Source: Haloplanus sp. HW8-1 (GTDB taxonomy: Archaea; Halobacteriota; Halobacteria; Halobacteriales; Haloferacaceae). Taken from it: a stretch of 64,000 nucleotides of DNA. Positions 16,966-26,007 of the stretch are shown piece after piece. The notes beneath the pieces are model-generated. The model saw nothing but the letters and a program-made list of their open reading frames with translations. It had not been told where the DNA came from and made no database searches. Both the position numbers and the translations under genes were made by a program. The stretch spans positions 3,348,001-3,412,000 of the forward strand of contig NZ_CP098518.1 in NCBI RefSeq assembly GCF_023703795.1, in the 5' to 3' direction. Positions within the stretch are counted from its first letter, which is position 1, and each line of letters starts with the position of its first letter.

Positions 16966-17850
16966 ATGCGTGTCCTCGTCGTTGGAGCAACCGGGTTCGT
17001 CGGTGGCCGACTCGTCGAGTCGTTGCGCTCGGCCGGCCACGAAGTCGTCGCCTTCTCAAGGAGTGCGGGTCGGTCGAGATTTCCGGACGATGTCGAGCTA
17101 TTCGAAGGCGACCTTGCCGATCCGGCATCGCTGGAGGGACTCTGTGACGGGATTGACGCGGCCTACTACCTCATTCACTCGCTGACAGCCAAGAATTTCG
17201 CGGAGCTGGATCGGACCTACGCCCGCCGGTTCCGGGAGCTGGCGTCGGCGGCCGGCGTCGACCGGGTGGTCTACCTAAGCGGCATTAGCGGCGACGAGCG
17301 AAACCTCTCGCCACACCTCGCCTCCCGCCGGGAAGTCGAGTCGGTCCTCGAAGCGGGAAGCTTCGATCTAACCGTCCTCCGGGCGGCGATCATCATCGGT
17401 GCCGGCAGCGCGAGCTTCCGCATCGTCGACGACCTCACCGACCGGCTGCCGGTGATGACGGTCCCGAAGTGGGTGAGTACGCCGTGTCAGCCGATCGGTA
17501 TCGACGACGCCGTCGCCTATCTCATCGGTGTCCTTGACGTTGAGGAGACCCGTGGCGGCATCTACGACATCGGTGCACCGGAAGTGTGGTCCTACAAGTC
17601 ACTGCTGCAGTTGACTGCCGAGGAGAAAGGCAAACGCGTGTTTATCGTGCCGGTGCCAGTGATGTCTCCGGGCCTCTCTTCGCATTGGCTCCGACTGACA
17701 ACGGACGTCCAGTACGCCATCGCCCGTCCGCTGGCTGAGAGTATGCGGAACCCCGTGACAGTCGACCCCGAACGAGACCTGCAGTCGGTCGTTCCCATCG
17801 AGCAGACGCCGGTCCAGGTGGCGGTCCAGCAAGCGCTTGCGGACGGGTGA
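16966..17850 (+). CDS. NAD(P)-binding Rossmann-fold protein (NDUFA9/YbjT-like SDR)
   Basis: A 294-residue atypical SDR. VVGATGFVGGRLVESLRSAG at residues 5-24 is the dinucleotide loop. DAAYYLIHSLTAKNF and VVYLSGISGD are shared with the complex-I-subunit-like and YbjT branches. No standard catalytic YxxxK is evident, so it may be a sensor or an assembly factor. It converges exactly with the next gene, the two stop codons lying side by side. Confidence 0.82.
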   Translation: MRVLVVGATGFVGGRLVESLRSAGHEVVAFSRSAGRSRFPDDVELFEGDLADPASLEGLCDGIDAAYYLIHSLTAKNFAELDRTYARRFRELASAAGVDRVVYLSGISGDERNLSPHLASRREVESVLEAGSFDLTVLRAAIIIGAGSASFRIVDDLTDRLPVMTVPKWVSTPCQPIGIDDAVAYLIGVLDVEETRGGIYDIGAPEVWSYKSLLQLTAEEKGKRVFIVPVPVMSPGLSSHWLRLTTDVQYAIARPLAESMRNPVTVDPERDLQSVVPIEQTPVQVAVQQALADG

Positions 17851-18279
17851 TCAGGGTTCCTCGGTGGGGACCTCCTGGACAGGTATCTTCTGGACCTGTC
17901 GAAGATCCGTGAGGTGGGATGCGGCCGCCGCCGACAGCGGGAACGTCCCGTCGAGGTCCGCCACCGTTCGTCCATGAATCAGTCGGCCAACCGGGGCGCC
18001 GCCGGCCGCATAGGCTCGCTTCAGCCCAGCAACCAGCGGGTCAGCAAGCCCCATTCGACTGAGCATCCGTCCGACGGTCTCCGTGCCGACGTGGACAGAC
18101 TCGCCCTCGACGAGGATGAACGCGAAGGGGTGGGAATCAAACTGTGCTTCGAGGAACGCCTGTATTGGCCCGGCGTCCCAGCGGACGGCCACGATGCCGT
18201 CTGCTTGGCGGGTCGCCGCCTCTGCGGCCGCACGAAACACCGAGTTGCTACCGTCGTACACGAGGAGCGACTGTTTCAC
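17851..18279 (-). CDS. DCC-like thiol-disulfide family hypothetical protein
   Basis: A 142-residue protein beginning at GTG with KQSLLVYDGSNSVF, which resembles the YDGxCxxC opening of the DCC family but lacks both cysteines. The rest (HPFAFILVEGESVHVGTETV and GRLIHGRTVADL) fits haloarchaeal relatives. I chose the GTG at 18279 because an extension upstream would run antisense through the ATPase fragment. Without the cysteines a redox role is doubtful. Confidence 0.6.
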   Translation of the reverse strand: MKQSLLVYDGSNSVFRAAAEAATRQADGIVAVRWDAGPIQAFLEAQFDSHPFAFILVEGESVHVGTETVGRMLSRMGLADPLVAGLKRAYAAGGAPVGRLIHGRTVADLDGTFPLSAAAASHLTDLRQVQKIPVQEVPTEEP

Positions 18280-18334
18280 GTCTCCGTTAGCTGCTTTGGG
18301 GATTTGAGTGTTTGCGAGCGGCGCGGTCGTATCG

Positions 18335-18814
18335 CTTGACCACGGCGTCCTCACCGTTCCCGTCCGCGACCCGCATCTGGAGGACGTGGAGGCCAACCGC
18401 GTCGACGAGCGCGTGAAGGTGATCCCGCGGGCGGTCGAACTCCCCGTGGGTCGTGTGCCGACCAACCTCGCGTTCGACGACGAGACGGCCTTCGTCAACG
18501 TCGTGACCCAACTCGCGGCGAGCGACGGGACGGAACTGAGCGCGAGTCGGCCGAGCGCGAAGGTGAACCTCGAACCGCCGGGCGTCGCGGAGACCATCCG
18601 CTGTGCCGTTGCCCTCCCCGTCATCTCCGAGGACGGCCCTCACGTCTCCATCCGGAAGCAGGCCGGCGACGCCATGACGCCCGTCGACCTGCTCGAACGC
18701 GACGCCCTCTCGACGGAACTGGTCACGCTCCTCTGGATGCTGTACGAACACCACGGCGTCGTCCTCTTTTCCGGTCCGACCGGCGTCGGTAAGACGACGC
18801 TCATGAACGCCTAA
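18335..18814 (+). pseudogene. 5-prime fragment of type II/IV secretion ATPase
   Basis: About 159 codons match archaeal secretion/pilus ATPases: DPHLEDVEANRVDERVKVIP, then PTNLAFDDETAFVNVVTQLA, then the P-loop GPTGVGKTTLMNA. Homology ends after Ala at base 18811 and a chance TAA follows at once. The 5-prime end of the gene is also missing. A matching 3-prime piece of the same gene type on the same strand is at 45604-45855, so the 26.8 kb between them appears to have entered or replaced the middle of one gene. The copy at 11127-11297 breaks at the same codon. Confidence 0.85.
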
Positions 18815-19332
18815 AGTCAACTTCTATTAGTATAGACTGTCTGTGGCGATGATTGCTAAAACAAGGGTAATCCTACAACAAGCAACTACGGTGCTATCAA
18901 GAATGCAGACAGCACTCACCTCAATCTACTCGTAGTCCGCTGATTCGTGAAGAATCTGTTTTCCTGCGTTTCAGTGCTTTTAGAGCCAGAATTGAATTTT
19001 TCAGATCGCCTTTGAACACCCGCTGAATTTTCGGAATCCATGCGGATCGTATGCGGCTCCCGTTTCCGTCCGGGACTCCGTACAAATCTAAAATGAAGAG
19101 GTGATATACTGTGGCCAGCTTTTTGTTCATTCAATGCCTCGTTGAATCGAAAGACTGCGTCGGGGTAGGGTTAATCAATCACAGTTTTACGGTGTCACAG
19201 ACGGGTTTCGAACTCAGAATATGCAGTAGCCGCTTCTCCCGGCATTGCTGAAGAGTCAGAACTATGGTATTTAGCGTTCTTGTTTCGATGACGACGGCGA
19301 CGCCTCTCCCGGATACGCCCGGAGAAGGGGGA
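18815..19332. other. AT-richer gap with one weak small ORF
   Basis: The sequence after the broken ATPase is AT-richer than its surroundings. The only notable frame is on the minus strand at 18921-19130, 69 residues beginning MNKKLATVYHLFILDLYGVP, with a Lys/Arg-rich tail that is unlike haloarchaeal proteins. I cannot support it as a gene. CTCTCCCGG at 19294 and CCGGAGAAG at 19318 form a short hairpin. Confidence 0.4.
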
Positions 19333-19362
19333 GCAGGCGGCGAGCCCTAACTCGCCGCCTGC
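19333..19362 (-). terminator. 12-bp hairpin at the end of the IS5 transposase
   Basis: GCAGGCGGCGAG, a 6-base loop, then CTCGCCGCCTGC, all paired. The transposase stop codon lies in the loop. This is the expected place for a transcription stop or for a structure that limits transposase expression. Confidence 0.55.
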
Positions 19363-20165
19363 GTTAGGTTATGCACGATACACTTCCGTGTCAGCTCCCG
19401 GAACTGGCCATGCCAGCTCCGGGAGCGGAGCTTCTCGCCGTCGTCTTCCTTCAACTGCGAGAAGCCCGTTTCACTCATCCAGCGCTGGTTGTAGTCATTA
19501 GCGTCCATTCGGGCGTTGTGAGCCTTCTGCAACGGTGTCTGTTCCCTGTGCTTGATCAACGGGCGCGTTGACTCGGAGCGACACTCTTCACGGAGTTCTC
19601 CCCACGAGTAGTTCGCGTCAGCAGACAACACACGCAGGTCTTCCGCGTTCCGGCGGAAGACCTGCATCCCAATATGCCCGTCCCACGCCTTCTGCGTCGT
19701 GAAATGAACGTCCTTGATCGCTAAGGAGTTCACATCGGTCAAGATCGTCGTCTTCATCGACTGGAACGAGAAATCAGCGCGGTCGCGGTAGTGGTAGCTG
19801 GTTTGATCGCGCTGGAAGCCACTTGCATCAATTGCGGCTTCACCACTCCAGCCCGCCTGCTCCGCCGACGCGCGGAGCAGGCGGCGGAGTTCACGCATTC
19901 GGTACTCATCTTCCCACCGACAGAGCGAACTGTAGTGCGGAGCCTCGTCAAGATCGAACACGGCGAGAATACCAGACATCTCGTTAAGGTAGTCTTCAGT
20001 TTTGCGGAGGCTCTTCTCCAGTTCGACACGGTACAGAATTAACGCGATCTGGACCCACTCAGCGTACCCGTCCGCGCCATCCGGCGCGGCGGGTACGTCC
20101 GGATCGCTAACGTGCTGTTTGGCAAGGTTTCGACACATCCAGGCAAGCCGTCTGAGCGATGCCAT
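19347..20165 (-). CDS. IS5-family transposase
   Basis: A 272-residue DDE transposase of the halobacterial IS5 group. The first Asp is in AAIDASGFQRDQ, the second in LSADANYSWGEL, and the Glu in SETGFSQLKEDDGEKL. The ending SWHGQFRELTRKCIVHNLTQ is typical of the family. The frame is intact and of full length, making this one of the few transposases here without a visible lesion. Terminal repeats were not found with certainty. Confidence 0.88.
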   Translation of the reverse strand: MASLRRLAWMCRNLAKQHVSDPDVPAAPDGADGYAEWVQIALILYRVELEKSLRKTEDYLNEMSGILAVFDLDEAPHYSSLCRWEDEYRMRELRRLLRASAEQAGWSGEAAIDASGFQRDQTSYHYRDRADFSFQSMKTTILTDVNSLAIKDVHFTTQKAWDGHIGMQVFRRNAEDLRVLSADANYSWGELREECRSESTRPLIKHREQTPLQKAHNARMDANDYNQRWMSETGFSQLKEDDGEKLRSRSWHGQFRELTRKCIVHNLTQAAS

Positions 20166-20396
20166 ATCGCCAGACGGCGTCCATTTCCCGGTTAATCTGG
20201 CGGAATATCACCGTGAGAACGTCTGAGGATACCCTTAGTCGGCGGCAAAACAAGGCAAGCTGACAACTATGAGTACTGTCCCCACTGCGGCGAAGAGACG
20301 GTTGAACCAGTAGAGTGATCTTCTGGCCCGGAACTTCCCGTCGTTGGGTATCGATCGATCTGTTCATTCCCTCTTAACGCCTGTTCCGGTCATCGT

Positions 20397-21088
20397 GGTC
20401 GCGTTAAGTTAGAGAATGAGGCGGACGAGTTCTGAGTGTCTATGGCAGAATTCGACCGCCTCAACGGATGTATCGAGTGGATAGACTTGTCGTTTGTGGA
20501 GCGACGACGGACTCCCGAGTGGGCGATTCAAGTGGGGCATCCGATGTCATCTAGCGGGTATGTCACTTCGGGATGCAAGTCAGTTTCTTGAGGAGTAGGG
20601 GGTCCAACGCAGTCATGTTTCGATCCATAAGTGGGTTCACAAGGCCGATCTACAGCCGATTTCGACGGTGACTGCGAATCAACTCGCGGTCGACAAGAAA
20701 ATGATTCGCCTCCACGGACAGCAGTTTTGGCTGTACGGTGCTGTCGATCCCCAAACAAACGAAATTCTCCACGTCAGTCTCTTTCCGATAGCAACGAAAC
20801 AGACGACACGGTGGTTTCTAGCCGAGCTTAATCATCGGTATCAGCTCACCGACGTGCTGTTTCTCGTCGATGATGCTGATTATCTTGGTCCAGTTCTGGC
20901 CGAAGATGGCTATCGATTTCAGACTCTCGCACATGGAAATCGGAACGCTATCGAACGTATCTTTTGGGAAATAGAACGCCGAAAATCTTCGTTTGCAAAT
21001 AGTTTCAGCCATGTCGAGCTAGAGACAGCTCAAAACTGGCTCGAAGTCTTCGCCGTCCACCACAACTCACGCCAAAGTTAACGCGATA
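20397..21088 (+). mobile_element. Degenerate IS6-family element
   Basis: The left end GGTCGCGTTAAGTTAGAG at 20397 and the right end near 21071-21088 (GCCAAAGTTAACGCGATA) are diverged inverted repeats of the same type as those of the neighbouring IS6 copy. No 8-bp duplication flanks it. With two lesions in its transposase it is the older of the two copies. Confidence 0.65.
20442..21081 (+). pseudogene. IS6-family transposase, frameshifted
   Basis: The reading starts MAEFDRLNGCIEWIDLSFVE. An extra G in the run near 20536-20539 shifts the frame, which otherwise continues as CHLAGMSLRDASQFLEE. An in-frame TAG near 20608 follows. After it the frame is open: GVQRSHVSIHKWVHKADLQP, then LAVDKKMIRLHGQQFWLYGA and HGNRNAIERIFWEIERRKSS. 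The DDE residues are in AVDKK, LVDDADYL and the last block. Two lesions make it non-functional. Confidence 0.85.
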
Positions 21089-21114
21089 GAACGATAGGTC
21101 GCGTTAACTTTGGC
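21071..21114. repeat. 15-bp inverted repeat joining two IS6 elements
   Basis: GCCAAAGTTAACGCG (21071-21085) and CGCGTTAACTTTGGC (21100-21114) are exact reverse complements with a 14-base spacer. They are the right ends of two IS6 copies lying tail to tail. The 8-base target duplication of the second copy is inside the spacer. Confidence 0.8.
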
Positions 21115-21795
21115 ATCGATTCCACCAGACGGCGAGGGCTTGGAGCCACGATTCTGCGGTCGTCGGCTCCGCGTGGCTGAACGTATTTGAAAACGAATAT
21201 GTTCGTCGTTTTACTTCTCTAAATATACGTTCGACAGCATTCCGATTGCCATGGAGTTCGTATCTGCAATCGAGGCCGTGTCGGTCGAGTGCGGTTTGGA
21301 GTCACTGAGCATCGTCGACGAGAAACACGGCGGTTTCGACATCGTGTTTCTCGCGTAACTCGCTCAGGAAGATTTCTGTAAGGCCGGTCGTATACGTGCT
21401 AAAGAGCCGAATATGAAGGAATTTGTTTGTTTCAGGGTCGATGGCGACATACAGCCAGTATCGCTGATCGTTGATTTGAATCACGGTTTCGTCGAGCGCA
21501 ACGTGATTTGGGCTCGCACCGCCGTCGGGCTGTAGATCGGCCTTCTGCACCCAGTTGTGGACGGCTGTTCGAGAGCGTTCGACACCCAACCTCTCAAGAA
21601 TTGAGATGGTATTCGAAAGTGATAGTCCAGCCACGTGCATCTGAATACCGAGCCGCATCGCGAACTCGGGTGTCCGCTGACGCTCCACAAAATCTAATTC
21701 GATCCAGCCGCTATCATCGCTGAGGCGTGTGATTTCTGGCATAGAGCACTACGAAATCATCACGCCTCACTCTTTACGCTTAACTTGACACGACC
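21097..21795 (-). mobile_element. IS6-family insertion with 8-bp target duplication
   Basis: The element is 699 bp. The ends are GGTCGCGTTAACTTTGGC at 21097 and, read inward from 21795, GGTCGTGTCAAGTTAAGC: imperfect inverted repeats sharing GGTCG. GAACGATA at 21089-21096 is repeated exactly at 21796-21803, the 8-bp duplication expected for this family. This is the only insertion in the window whose boundaries I can fix to the base. Confidence 0.85.
21104..21742 (-). pseudogene. IS6-family transposase with one in-frame stop
   Basis: Reads MPEITRLSDDSGWIELDFVE, then GLSLSNTISILERLGVERSR, NHVALDETVIQINDQRYWLY and FLVDDAQ, then TGA at 21302-21304. The frame continues without a shift as LQTALDRHGLDCRYELHGNR and AVERIFREVKRRTYSF to a TAA at 21104. 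A single nonsense change in a 212-codon gene of normal length means loss was recent, which agrees with the intact target duplication. Confidence 0.88.
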
Positions 21796-22000
21796 GAACG
21801 ATAGGTATCAGCTGTACCTCGCCATCGACGATGCGCAATTCGACGGCCTCTGCCGTTGTGGGATTGACACCGATATTCCGGAGCTCTTCGGGAGTGAAGA
21901 ACATCGCTGCCCCGATCGGCTCCCCATCGCCGTCGTGAGCGATACGCGCTGTTCGACCGTCTGGGTGCGTGCGGATGATGGCTGGAATCTCGTTGCCCAT
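21767..22000 (-). CDS. Small AbrB/antitoxin-like protein, 3-prime end cut by IS6
   Basis: About 77 residues: MGNEIPAIIRTHPDGRTARI, then AAMFFTPEELRNIGVNPTTA and VELRIVDGEVQLIPIV. The beta-rich ending with paired VELRI and EVQLIP resembles the swapped-hairpin DNA-binding domain of AbrB/antitoxin proteins, but this is only a resemblance. The last seven codons lie inside the IS6 element, whose target duplication interrupts the original end. An array of short direct repeats sits just upstream. No toxin gene is visible. Confidence 0.5.
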   Translation of the reverse strand: MGNEIPAIIRTHPDGRTARIAHDGDGEPIGAAMFFTPEELRNIGVNPTTAEAVELRIVDGEVQLIPIVRSCQVKRKE

Positions 22001-22034
22001 CACCTACGCCGATTGTCTCCGGTGGTAAATACCG

Positions 22035-22097
22035 TCCAATTAATTGGGATTGGTGGAATTGGTAGAATTGGCGACCGGAGTAGAATAATTGGTGAAT
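22035..22097 (-). promoter_or_regulatory. Iterated CCAATTCTA-like repeats
   Basis: On the minus strand the units CCAATTCTA, CCAATTCCA and CCAATCCCA follow each other directly and run into ATTAATTGG. A further CCAATTATT unit stands about 12 bases before the first. The array covers the expected promoter of the small antitoxin-like gene starting at 22000, so it could be its operator. Confidence 0.5.
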
Positions 22098-22106
22098 CCG
22101 ATTCGG

Positions 22107-22631
22107 AGACGATGACGTTTCCAGCAGCATACGTTTCAGCTTCGTGTCGTGTTCGCGCTCGATACAACAGTGAACGTCCAACACCGCTAACGACTCTGTA
22201 TCGGTCAGCGTCGCCGCTTTGATCGTCCTGACACTTCGCCCACAGCGCTGGAGGTAGTGCTGTGAAGCTTGTTCCCGTTCGAAAAATGTGCTGTCCAGTG
22301 CAACGTGGCCGGATTGCGGGTGTTGCTGCGCGGAGATGCGCAGCAACGCCCGCCAGATGTACATGGCGTAGCGGTCAAACGAGTGGTAGAACGTGGTCGG
22401 GTCAGGCGGCGCATCTGGGTTGAGTCCGAGCCGCTCACACACCGCCGGCATGAGGCTCATCCGATCAACGAGTTCGGGGTAGGTGTGCCCCTCCTCCTTG
22501 TGAATACAGTGAGCGACGATGTGGGCTTCGCGGGCAAGCCCGCCTGACTCGGGCTTGCCCGCTCGCTTTCCCAACGCTTGTTTGGCTACACGCAGTGCTG
22601 TCTCAACGTGGTCGAGAAGCGCGACTGCCAT
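22107..22631 (-). pseudogene. IS5-like transposase, 5-prime part only
   Basis: The frame starts MAVALLDHVETALRVAKQAL and continues through HVALDSTFFEREQASQHYLQ (first Asp), ending in CCIEREHDTKLKRMLLET. After that it runs into the repeat array and has no transposase similarity. The second Asp and the Glu are lost. It marks the left border of the catabolic gene set, opposite another dead IS5-type transposase at 44.6-45.5 kb. Confidence 0.75.
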
Positions 22632-22855
22632 AATCGACTTCTTGACCTCATCTCCTCAAACCATTACGGAGTTATCCCGCTGTCGTCCGCCATTTTCAAT
22701 AGAGCACAAAAAACGTATCCGAGGGCACTGAGGAAAGCACGATTATGTAAGAAATCTGAAAAATCGAGCCGGAGCCGACCGGACCTGCCGGTAGCTGTCA
22801 GGGGCCGTGATCCCCGAACGGTCGGTATCGTGTCTCCAATTCGAGGACGATTTGA

Positions 22856-24148
22856 TCAGCTTCCCGCTGCCGACTGCATTTCGCGCCAGATCGACATCAT
22901 CTCTTTTTCATCAAACAGTCCCTCGTAGAAGACGCTGCGTTCCAGTGCAGTGTCGAGATATTCCAGATCCAGTACGTTCTTCGTGTTTTCACTGTATTTT
23001 TCTCGAACGCCCGCGTGTGGAACCGTGACTGGTGTCTGAACGGACAACTTGTAGGCAACGTCTGGGCTCATCATCATCGCTGCGTAGTTGTCGCTAATCC
23101 GTGGGTGGTTGCCCTTTACGAATGCGGTTGTTTCGACCCAAATCACACCCTGCTTGACACCGTCAACCGCCTGGGGCACGTACGTCCTGAAGTTCATTGC
23201 GCCTTCGTTTCGTATGATGTTTGCCACCAGGTTGGGGAACCCGATTGCAATATCGAACTCACCGGCTGACATCGACTGTGCCACTGACGGATACGAATCG
23301 AGAACCGAGGCGTTCTCGGCCAAGGCGAGCCCTGCTTCCCGAATGTCTTGTATTTCTTGTTCGCTGTGACTCTTGAACGGATTGATGCCCTCCCTCTGCA
23401 TGACTGCAATCATGTTGAAAAAGAAGGACCCACCGTTCAGGACGACATCGTATTGGTCCGAATACGCGACATCGTACCCTTGGTCTGCAATTTCTGCGTC
23501 ACCGACGGTATCCCGGTTGGCAATGATACCGAAGTATCCGAACCGTTGCGGGAATCCGTAGAGTTGTCCGTCCTGGTCGAAGGTCCAGTCCTCCTCGTTG
23601 ACGAAGGTGAACTTGAAATCCGAGTTATCCGGGTGGAAAGCATCGAGCAATGGGTCGAAAATATACGGTTCCCACGTCTCGTAGTCCATCGGGCGAACCA
23701 ATCCGGCTTCTGCGAACCGTGGCAGCCAGGCATTGTCGACGGTGACGTGGTGCCAGTCGCTCCATTCACCTGACTCAAACCGGTTGAATACCTCCGTATC
23801 GCTCAGGTGGAGCTCAACGTTACTCTCCATATTGAACGTGTCTTCGATCGGGCTCTGCACCTCCTCTACCTCGTATCCTGCCCATGTCATATGGTTGATA
23901 GTTTCCGAGTTTTCCTCCTCCCAACTGCTCGGTTCGTACAGGATCTCGGATTCGTCCGGAGCCACGACCGGTGACGATTCTTTGTCCATCCAAGGCATCT
24001 TCCCGCTGGTCGAGTAGTCCGCCTCGGTCTCTCCGCCATTGTCTCCTCCGTTGCTGCCCAGGCATCCAGATAGCGCGAACGTCGCCGCGCCGAGACCTGC
24101 TGCTCTCAAACATGACCGCCTTGTTACATTTTTCTCTGTCATTTTCAA
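22856..24148 (-). CDS. Polyamine-type ABC transporter substrate-binding lipoprotein
   Basis: A 430-residue binding protein of the spermidine/putrescine (PotD-like) class. The N terminus has a twin-arginine signal (TRRSCLRAAGL) and a lipobox FALSGC, so it is exported folded by Tat and anchored by lipid outside the cell. The body has the alternating segments of this family, e.g. LYGFPQRFGYFGIIANRDTV and FDIAIGFPNLVANIIRNEGA. The first ATG is at 24148, with a second at 24142. It lies about 17 kb from its probable permease and ATPase, at the opposite border of the gene set, an unusual split. The ligand is inferred to be a cationic amine or its conjugate. Confidence 0.85.
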   Translation of the reverse strand: MKMTEKNVTRRSCLRAAGLGAATFALSGCLGSNGGDNGGETEADYSTSGKMPWMDKESSPVVAPDESEILYEPSSWEEENSETINHMTWAGYEVEEVQSPIEDTFNMESNVELHLSDTEVFNRFESGEWSDWHHVTVDNAWLPRFAEAGLVRPMDYETWEPYIFDPLLDAFHPDNSDFKFTFVNEEDWTFDQDGQLYGFPQRFGYFGIIANRDTVGDAEIADQGYDVAYSDQYDVVLNGGSFFFNMIAVMQREGINPFKSHSEQEIQDIREAGLALAENASVLDSYPSVAQSMSAGEFDIAIGFPNLVANIIRNEGAMNFRTYVPQAVDGVKQGVIWVETTAFVKGNHPRISDNYAAMMMSPDVAYKLSVQTPVTVPHAGVREKYSENTKNVLDLEYLDTALERSVFYEGLFDEKEMMSIWREMQSAAGS

Positions 24149-24532
24149 TTCTCGATTTACTGTTTCGATTGTGCTACAGTAAGCACTTTATAATCCAATT
24201 ACAAATAGGTTTTGGTCATATTTGTGGCCAATTGCACATGTCTACAATCGTTAATTAGACATTTATTTGTGTGCCCGTAACTCAGGACGGATCGAGCCGT
24301 TCGGACCGTCGGAATTCCATCCCCACCATGGCGGCCAGAGACTCCCTCAGAGCCTCAAGAGGACCGTGGTGTTTTGAGCCACCGAACTGCCCGGCCTGTC
24401 GTCAGGCCGGGACTGACGTAGACGGTCCGTATCAGTCACGATGACCTGAAAGCCGCCGAATTATGGCTCCTGGCCTTCGCTTGCTGGCACGATATAATGA
24501 ACTAAACACTAGCCGTGCAATCGTCGAAAACG
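24149..24532. promoter_or_regulatory. Divergent promoter region with hairpin
   Basis: AT-rich sequence just after 24148 carries a TATA-like TTATAAAG (minus strand, near 24186-24193) for the binding-protein gene. CCCGGCCTG (24390-24398), a 4-base loop and CAGGCCGGG (24403-24411) form a strong hairpin between the two divergent genes. No gene is seen. Confidence 0.5.
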
Positions 24533-24538
24533 TTATAC
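24533..24538 (+). promoter_or_regulatory. TATA box of the aldehyde dehydrogenase gene
   Basis: TTATAC lies 24-29 bases before the GTG at 24562. This spacing, with no room for a leader, is what decides the start codon. Confidence 0.55.
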
Positions 24539-24561
24539 AGACCGGTTCAGTACGAATTTCT

Positions 24562-26007
24562 GTGCACTATCCACTTTCAATAGGAGGACGACAACGTAGT
24601 GTTGATCGTCGGATCGATGTCGAGAATCCGGCCACTGGTGAGATCGTTGGATCGGTTGGCAGCGGTAACCGAAAAGATGCCGTGCAGGCAATCGAGGCTG
24701 CAAGGGACGTAGCTCGCACGTGGCAACAAAGCGACCCACACGAGCGCGAACGGGCGCTGCACGCCGTGGCCGATCGGATCGAGAACGACGTCGAAGAAAT
24801 AGCCCGTCTGTTGAGCAGGGAGACGGGCAAGTGCCTCGGGACAGCCGAAGACGAAATCAGAGAAACTGTCAGCCAGTTTCGGTTCTATGCGGGAGTCACC
24901 GACAAAATTAGGGGGAGTACGATACCGACGCCGACCGACCGGTTCAATTACACCCGGCGCGCACCATACGGTGTCACCGCACACATCGTGCCCTGGAATT
25001 ATCCCGTGCTTATCGGGTCACGAAGCATCGCTACCGCACTCGCTACGGGGAACACAGTCGTCACGAAACCGCCGGGCAGTGCTCCACTGAGTACGATGTG
25101 GTACGGCGAGTATCTCGTCGACGAGTTCCCCGACGGGGTAGTCAATATTGTTCCCGGTCCCGGGAACGAGGTGGGGGCCGAACTGACGGAGAACGGTGAC
25201 GTAGACGCCATCAGTTTCACCGGATCGAACCGTATCGGTCAACGTGTAATAGAGTCGGCGGCCAAAAACATCGTCCCGGCAGATGTAGAACTCGGGGGCA
25301 AGTCGCCAGCGATCGTTCTCCCCGACGCCGATCCGACAGAGGCTGGCGTCGGAATCGCGACGGGCATTTTTTCGAACACCGGCCAGAACTGCGTCGCCAC
25401 CTCCCGGCTCATCGTTCACGAAGAGATCAAACAAGCGGTGGTAGAAGAAATCGTCAGGCAGGCAGAGTCGATCGAACTTGGACCCGGAACCGATCCGAGT
25501 ACCGGTATGGGACCGGTCATTTCTGCGTCAGCACAGAAGGACATGCAAGCGTACGTTGAGATGGCCAAAGAAAGTGGAGCAACATTACTGACCGGCGGCA
25601 CGATACCCAACGATCCCGACCTCAGCGATGGGCACTTCTTTCAGCCGACCGTGTTCGACGACGTGGAACCGGACGACCGCATCGCAAACGAAGAGATATT
25701 CGGTCCGATACTGTCGGTCATTTCAGTCTCAACGGTCGAAGACGCAATCACTGTCGCCAACGACTCCCGGTACGCTTTGGCAGCGAGCCTCTGGACGGAG
25801 CGTCTAGAGGCAACCACCATAGCCGATCGGCTTGATCACGGAGTGGTCGCGGTAAACTCTTTCCCGGTCACGATGCCACAGAGCCCTTTCGGCGGAAACA
25901 AGGAGTCGGGTATCGGCAGAGAGGGGGGACTGGAGGGTGTCAGGGCTTTCACCACCGTCGATAGTGTCATCGTAGATCACAGTGAGATGGGAACAGGGTA
26001 CCGATGA
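24562..26007 (+). CDS. NAD(P)-dependent aldehyde dehydrogenase
   Basis: A 481-residue ALDH superfamily enzyme. The cofactor and substrate core includes VTAHIVPWNYPVLIGSRSIA and SFTGSNRIGQRVIESAAKNI. The catalytic residues are Glu243 in VELGGKSPAIV and Cys277 in NTGQNCVATSR. FGGNKESGIGREGG near the C terminus is also typical. The frame is open to an ATG at 24463, but the promoter and the family N terminus favour GTG 24562. Within this gene set it most likely oxidises an amino-aldehyde made by the aminotransferase. Betaine-aldehyde-type specificity cannot be excluded. Confidence 0.92.
   Translation: MHYPLSIGGRQRSVDRRIDVENPATGEIVGSVGSGNRKDAVQAIEAARDVARTWQQSDPHERERALHAVADRIENDVEEIARLLSRETGKCLGTAEDEIRETVSQFRFYAGVTDKIRGSTIPTPTDRFNYTRRAPYGVTAHIVPWNYPVLIGSRSIATALATGNTVVTKPPGSAPLSTMWYGEYLVDEFPDGVVNIVPGPGNEVGAELTENGDVDAISFTGSNRIGQRVIESAAKNIVPADVELGGKSPAIVLPDADPTEAGVGIATGIFSNTGQNCVATSRLIVHEEIKQAVVEEIVRQAESIELGPGTDPSTGMGPVISASAQKDMQAYVEMAKESGATLLTGGTIPNDPDLSDGHFFQPTVFDDVEPDDRIANEEIFGPILSVISVSTVEDAITVANDSRYALAASLWTERLEATTIADRLDHGVVAVNSFPVTMPQSPFGGNKESGIGREGGLEGVRAFTTVDSVIVDHSEMGTGYR

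Noticed and set aside
18280-18624. Upstream extension of the DCC-like gene at 17851-18279
   Set aside because: It is antisense to the secretion ATPase fragment and has no similarity to the protein core.
20397-21795. The two IS6 copies as one composite transposon
   Set aside because: They are adjacent and tail to tail with no cargo between them, and only the right-hand copy has a target duplication.
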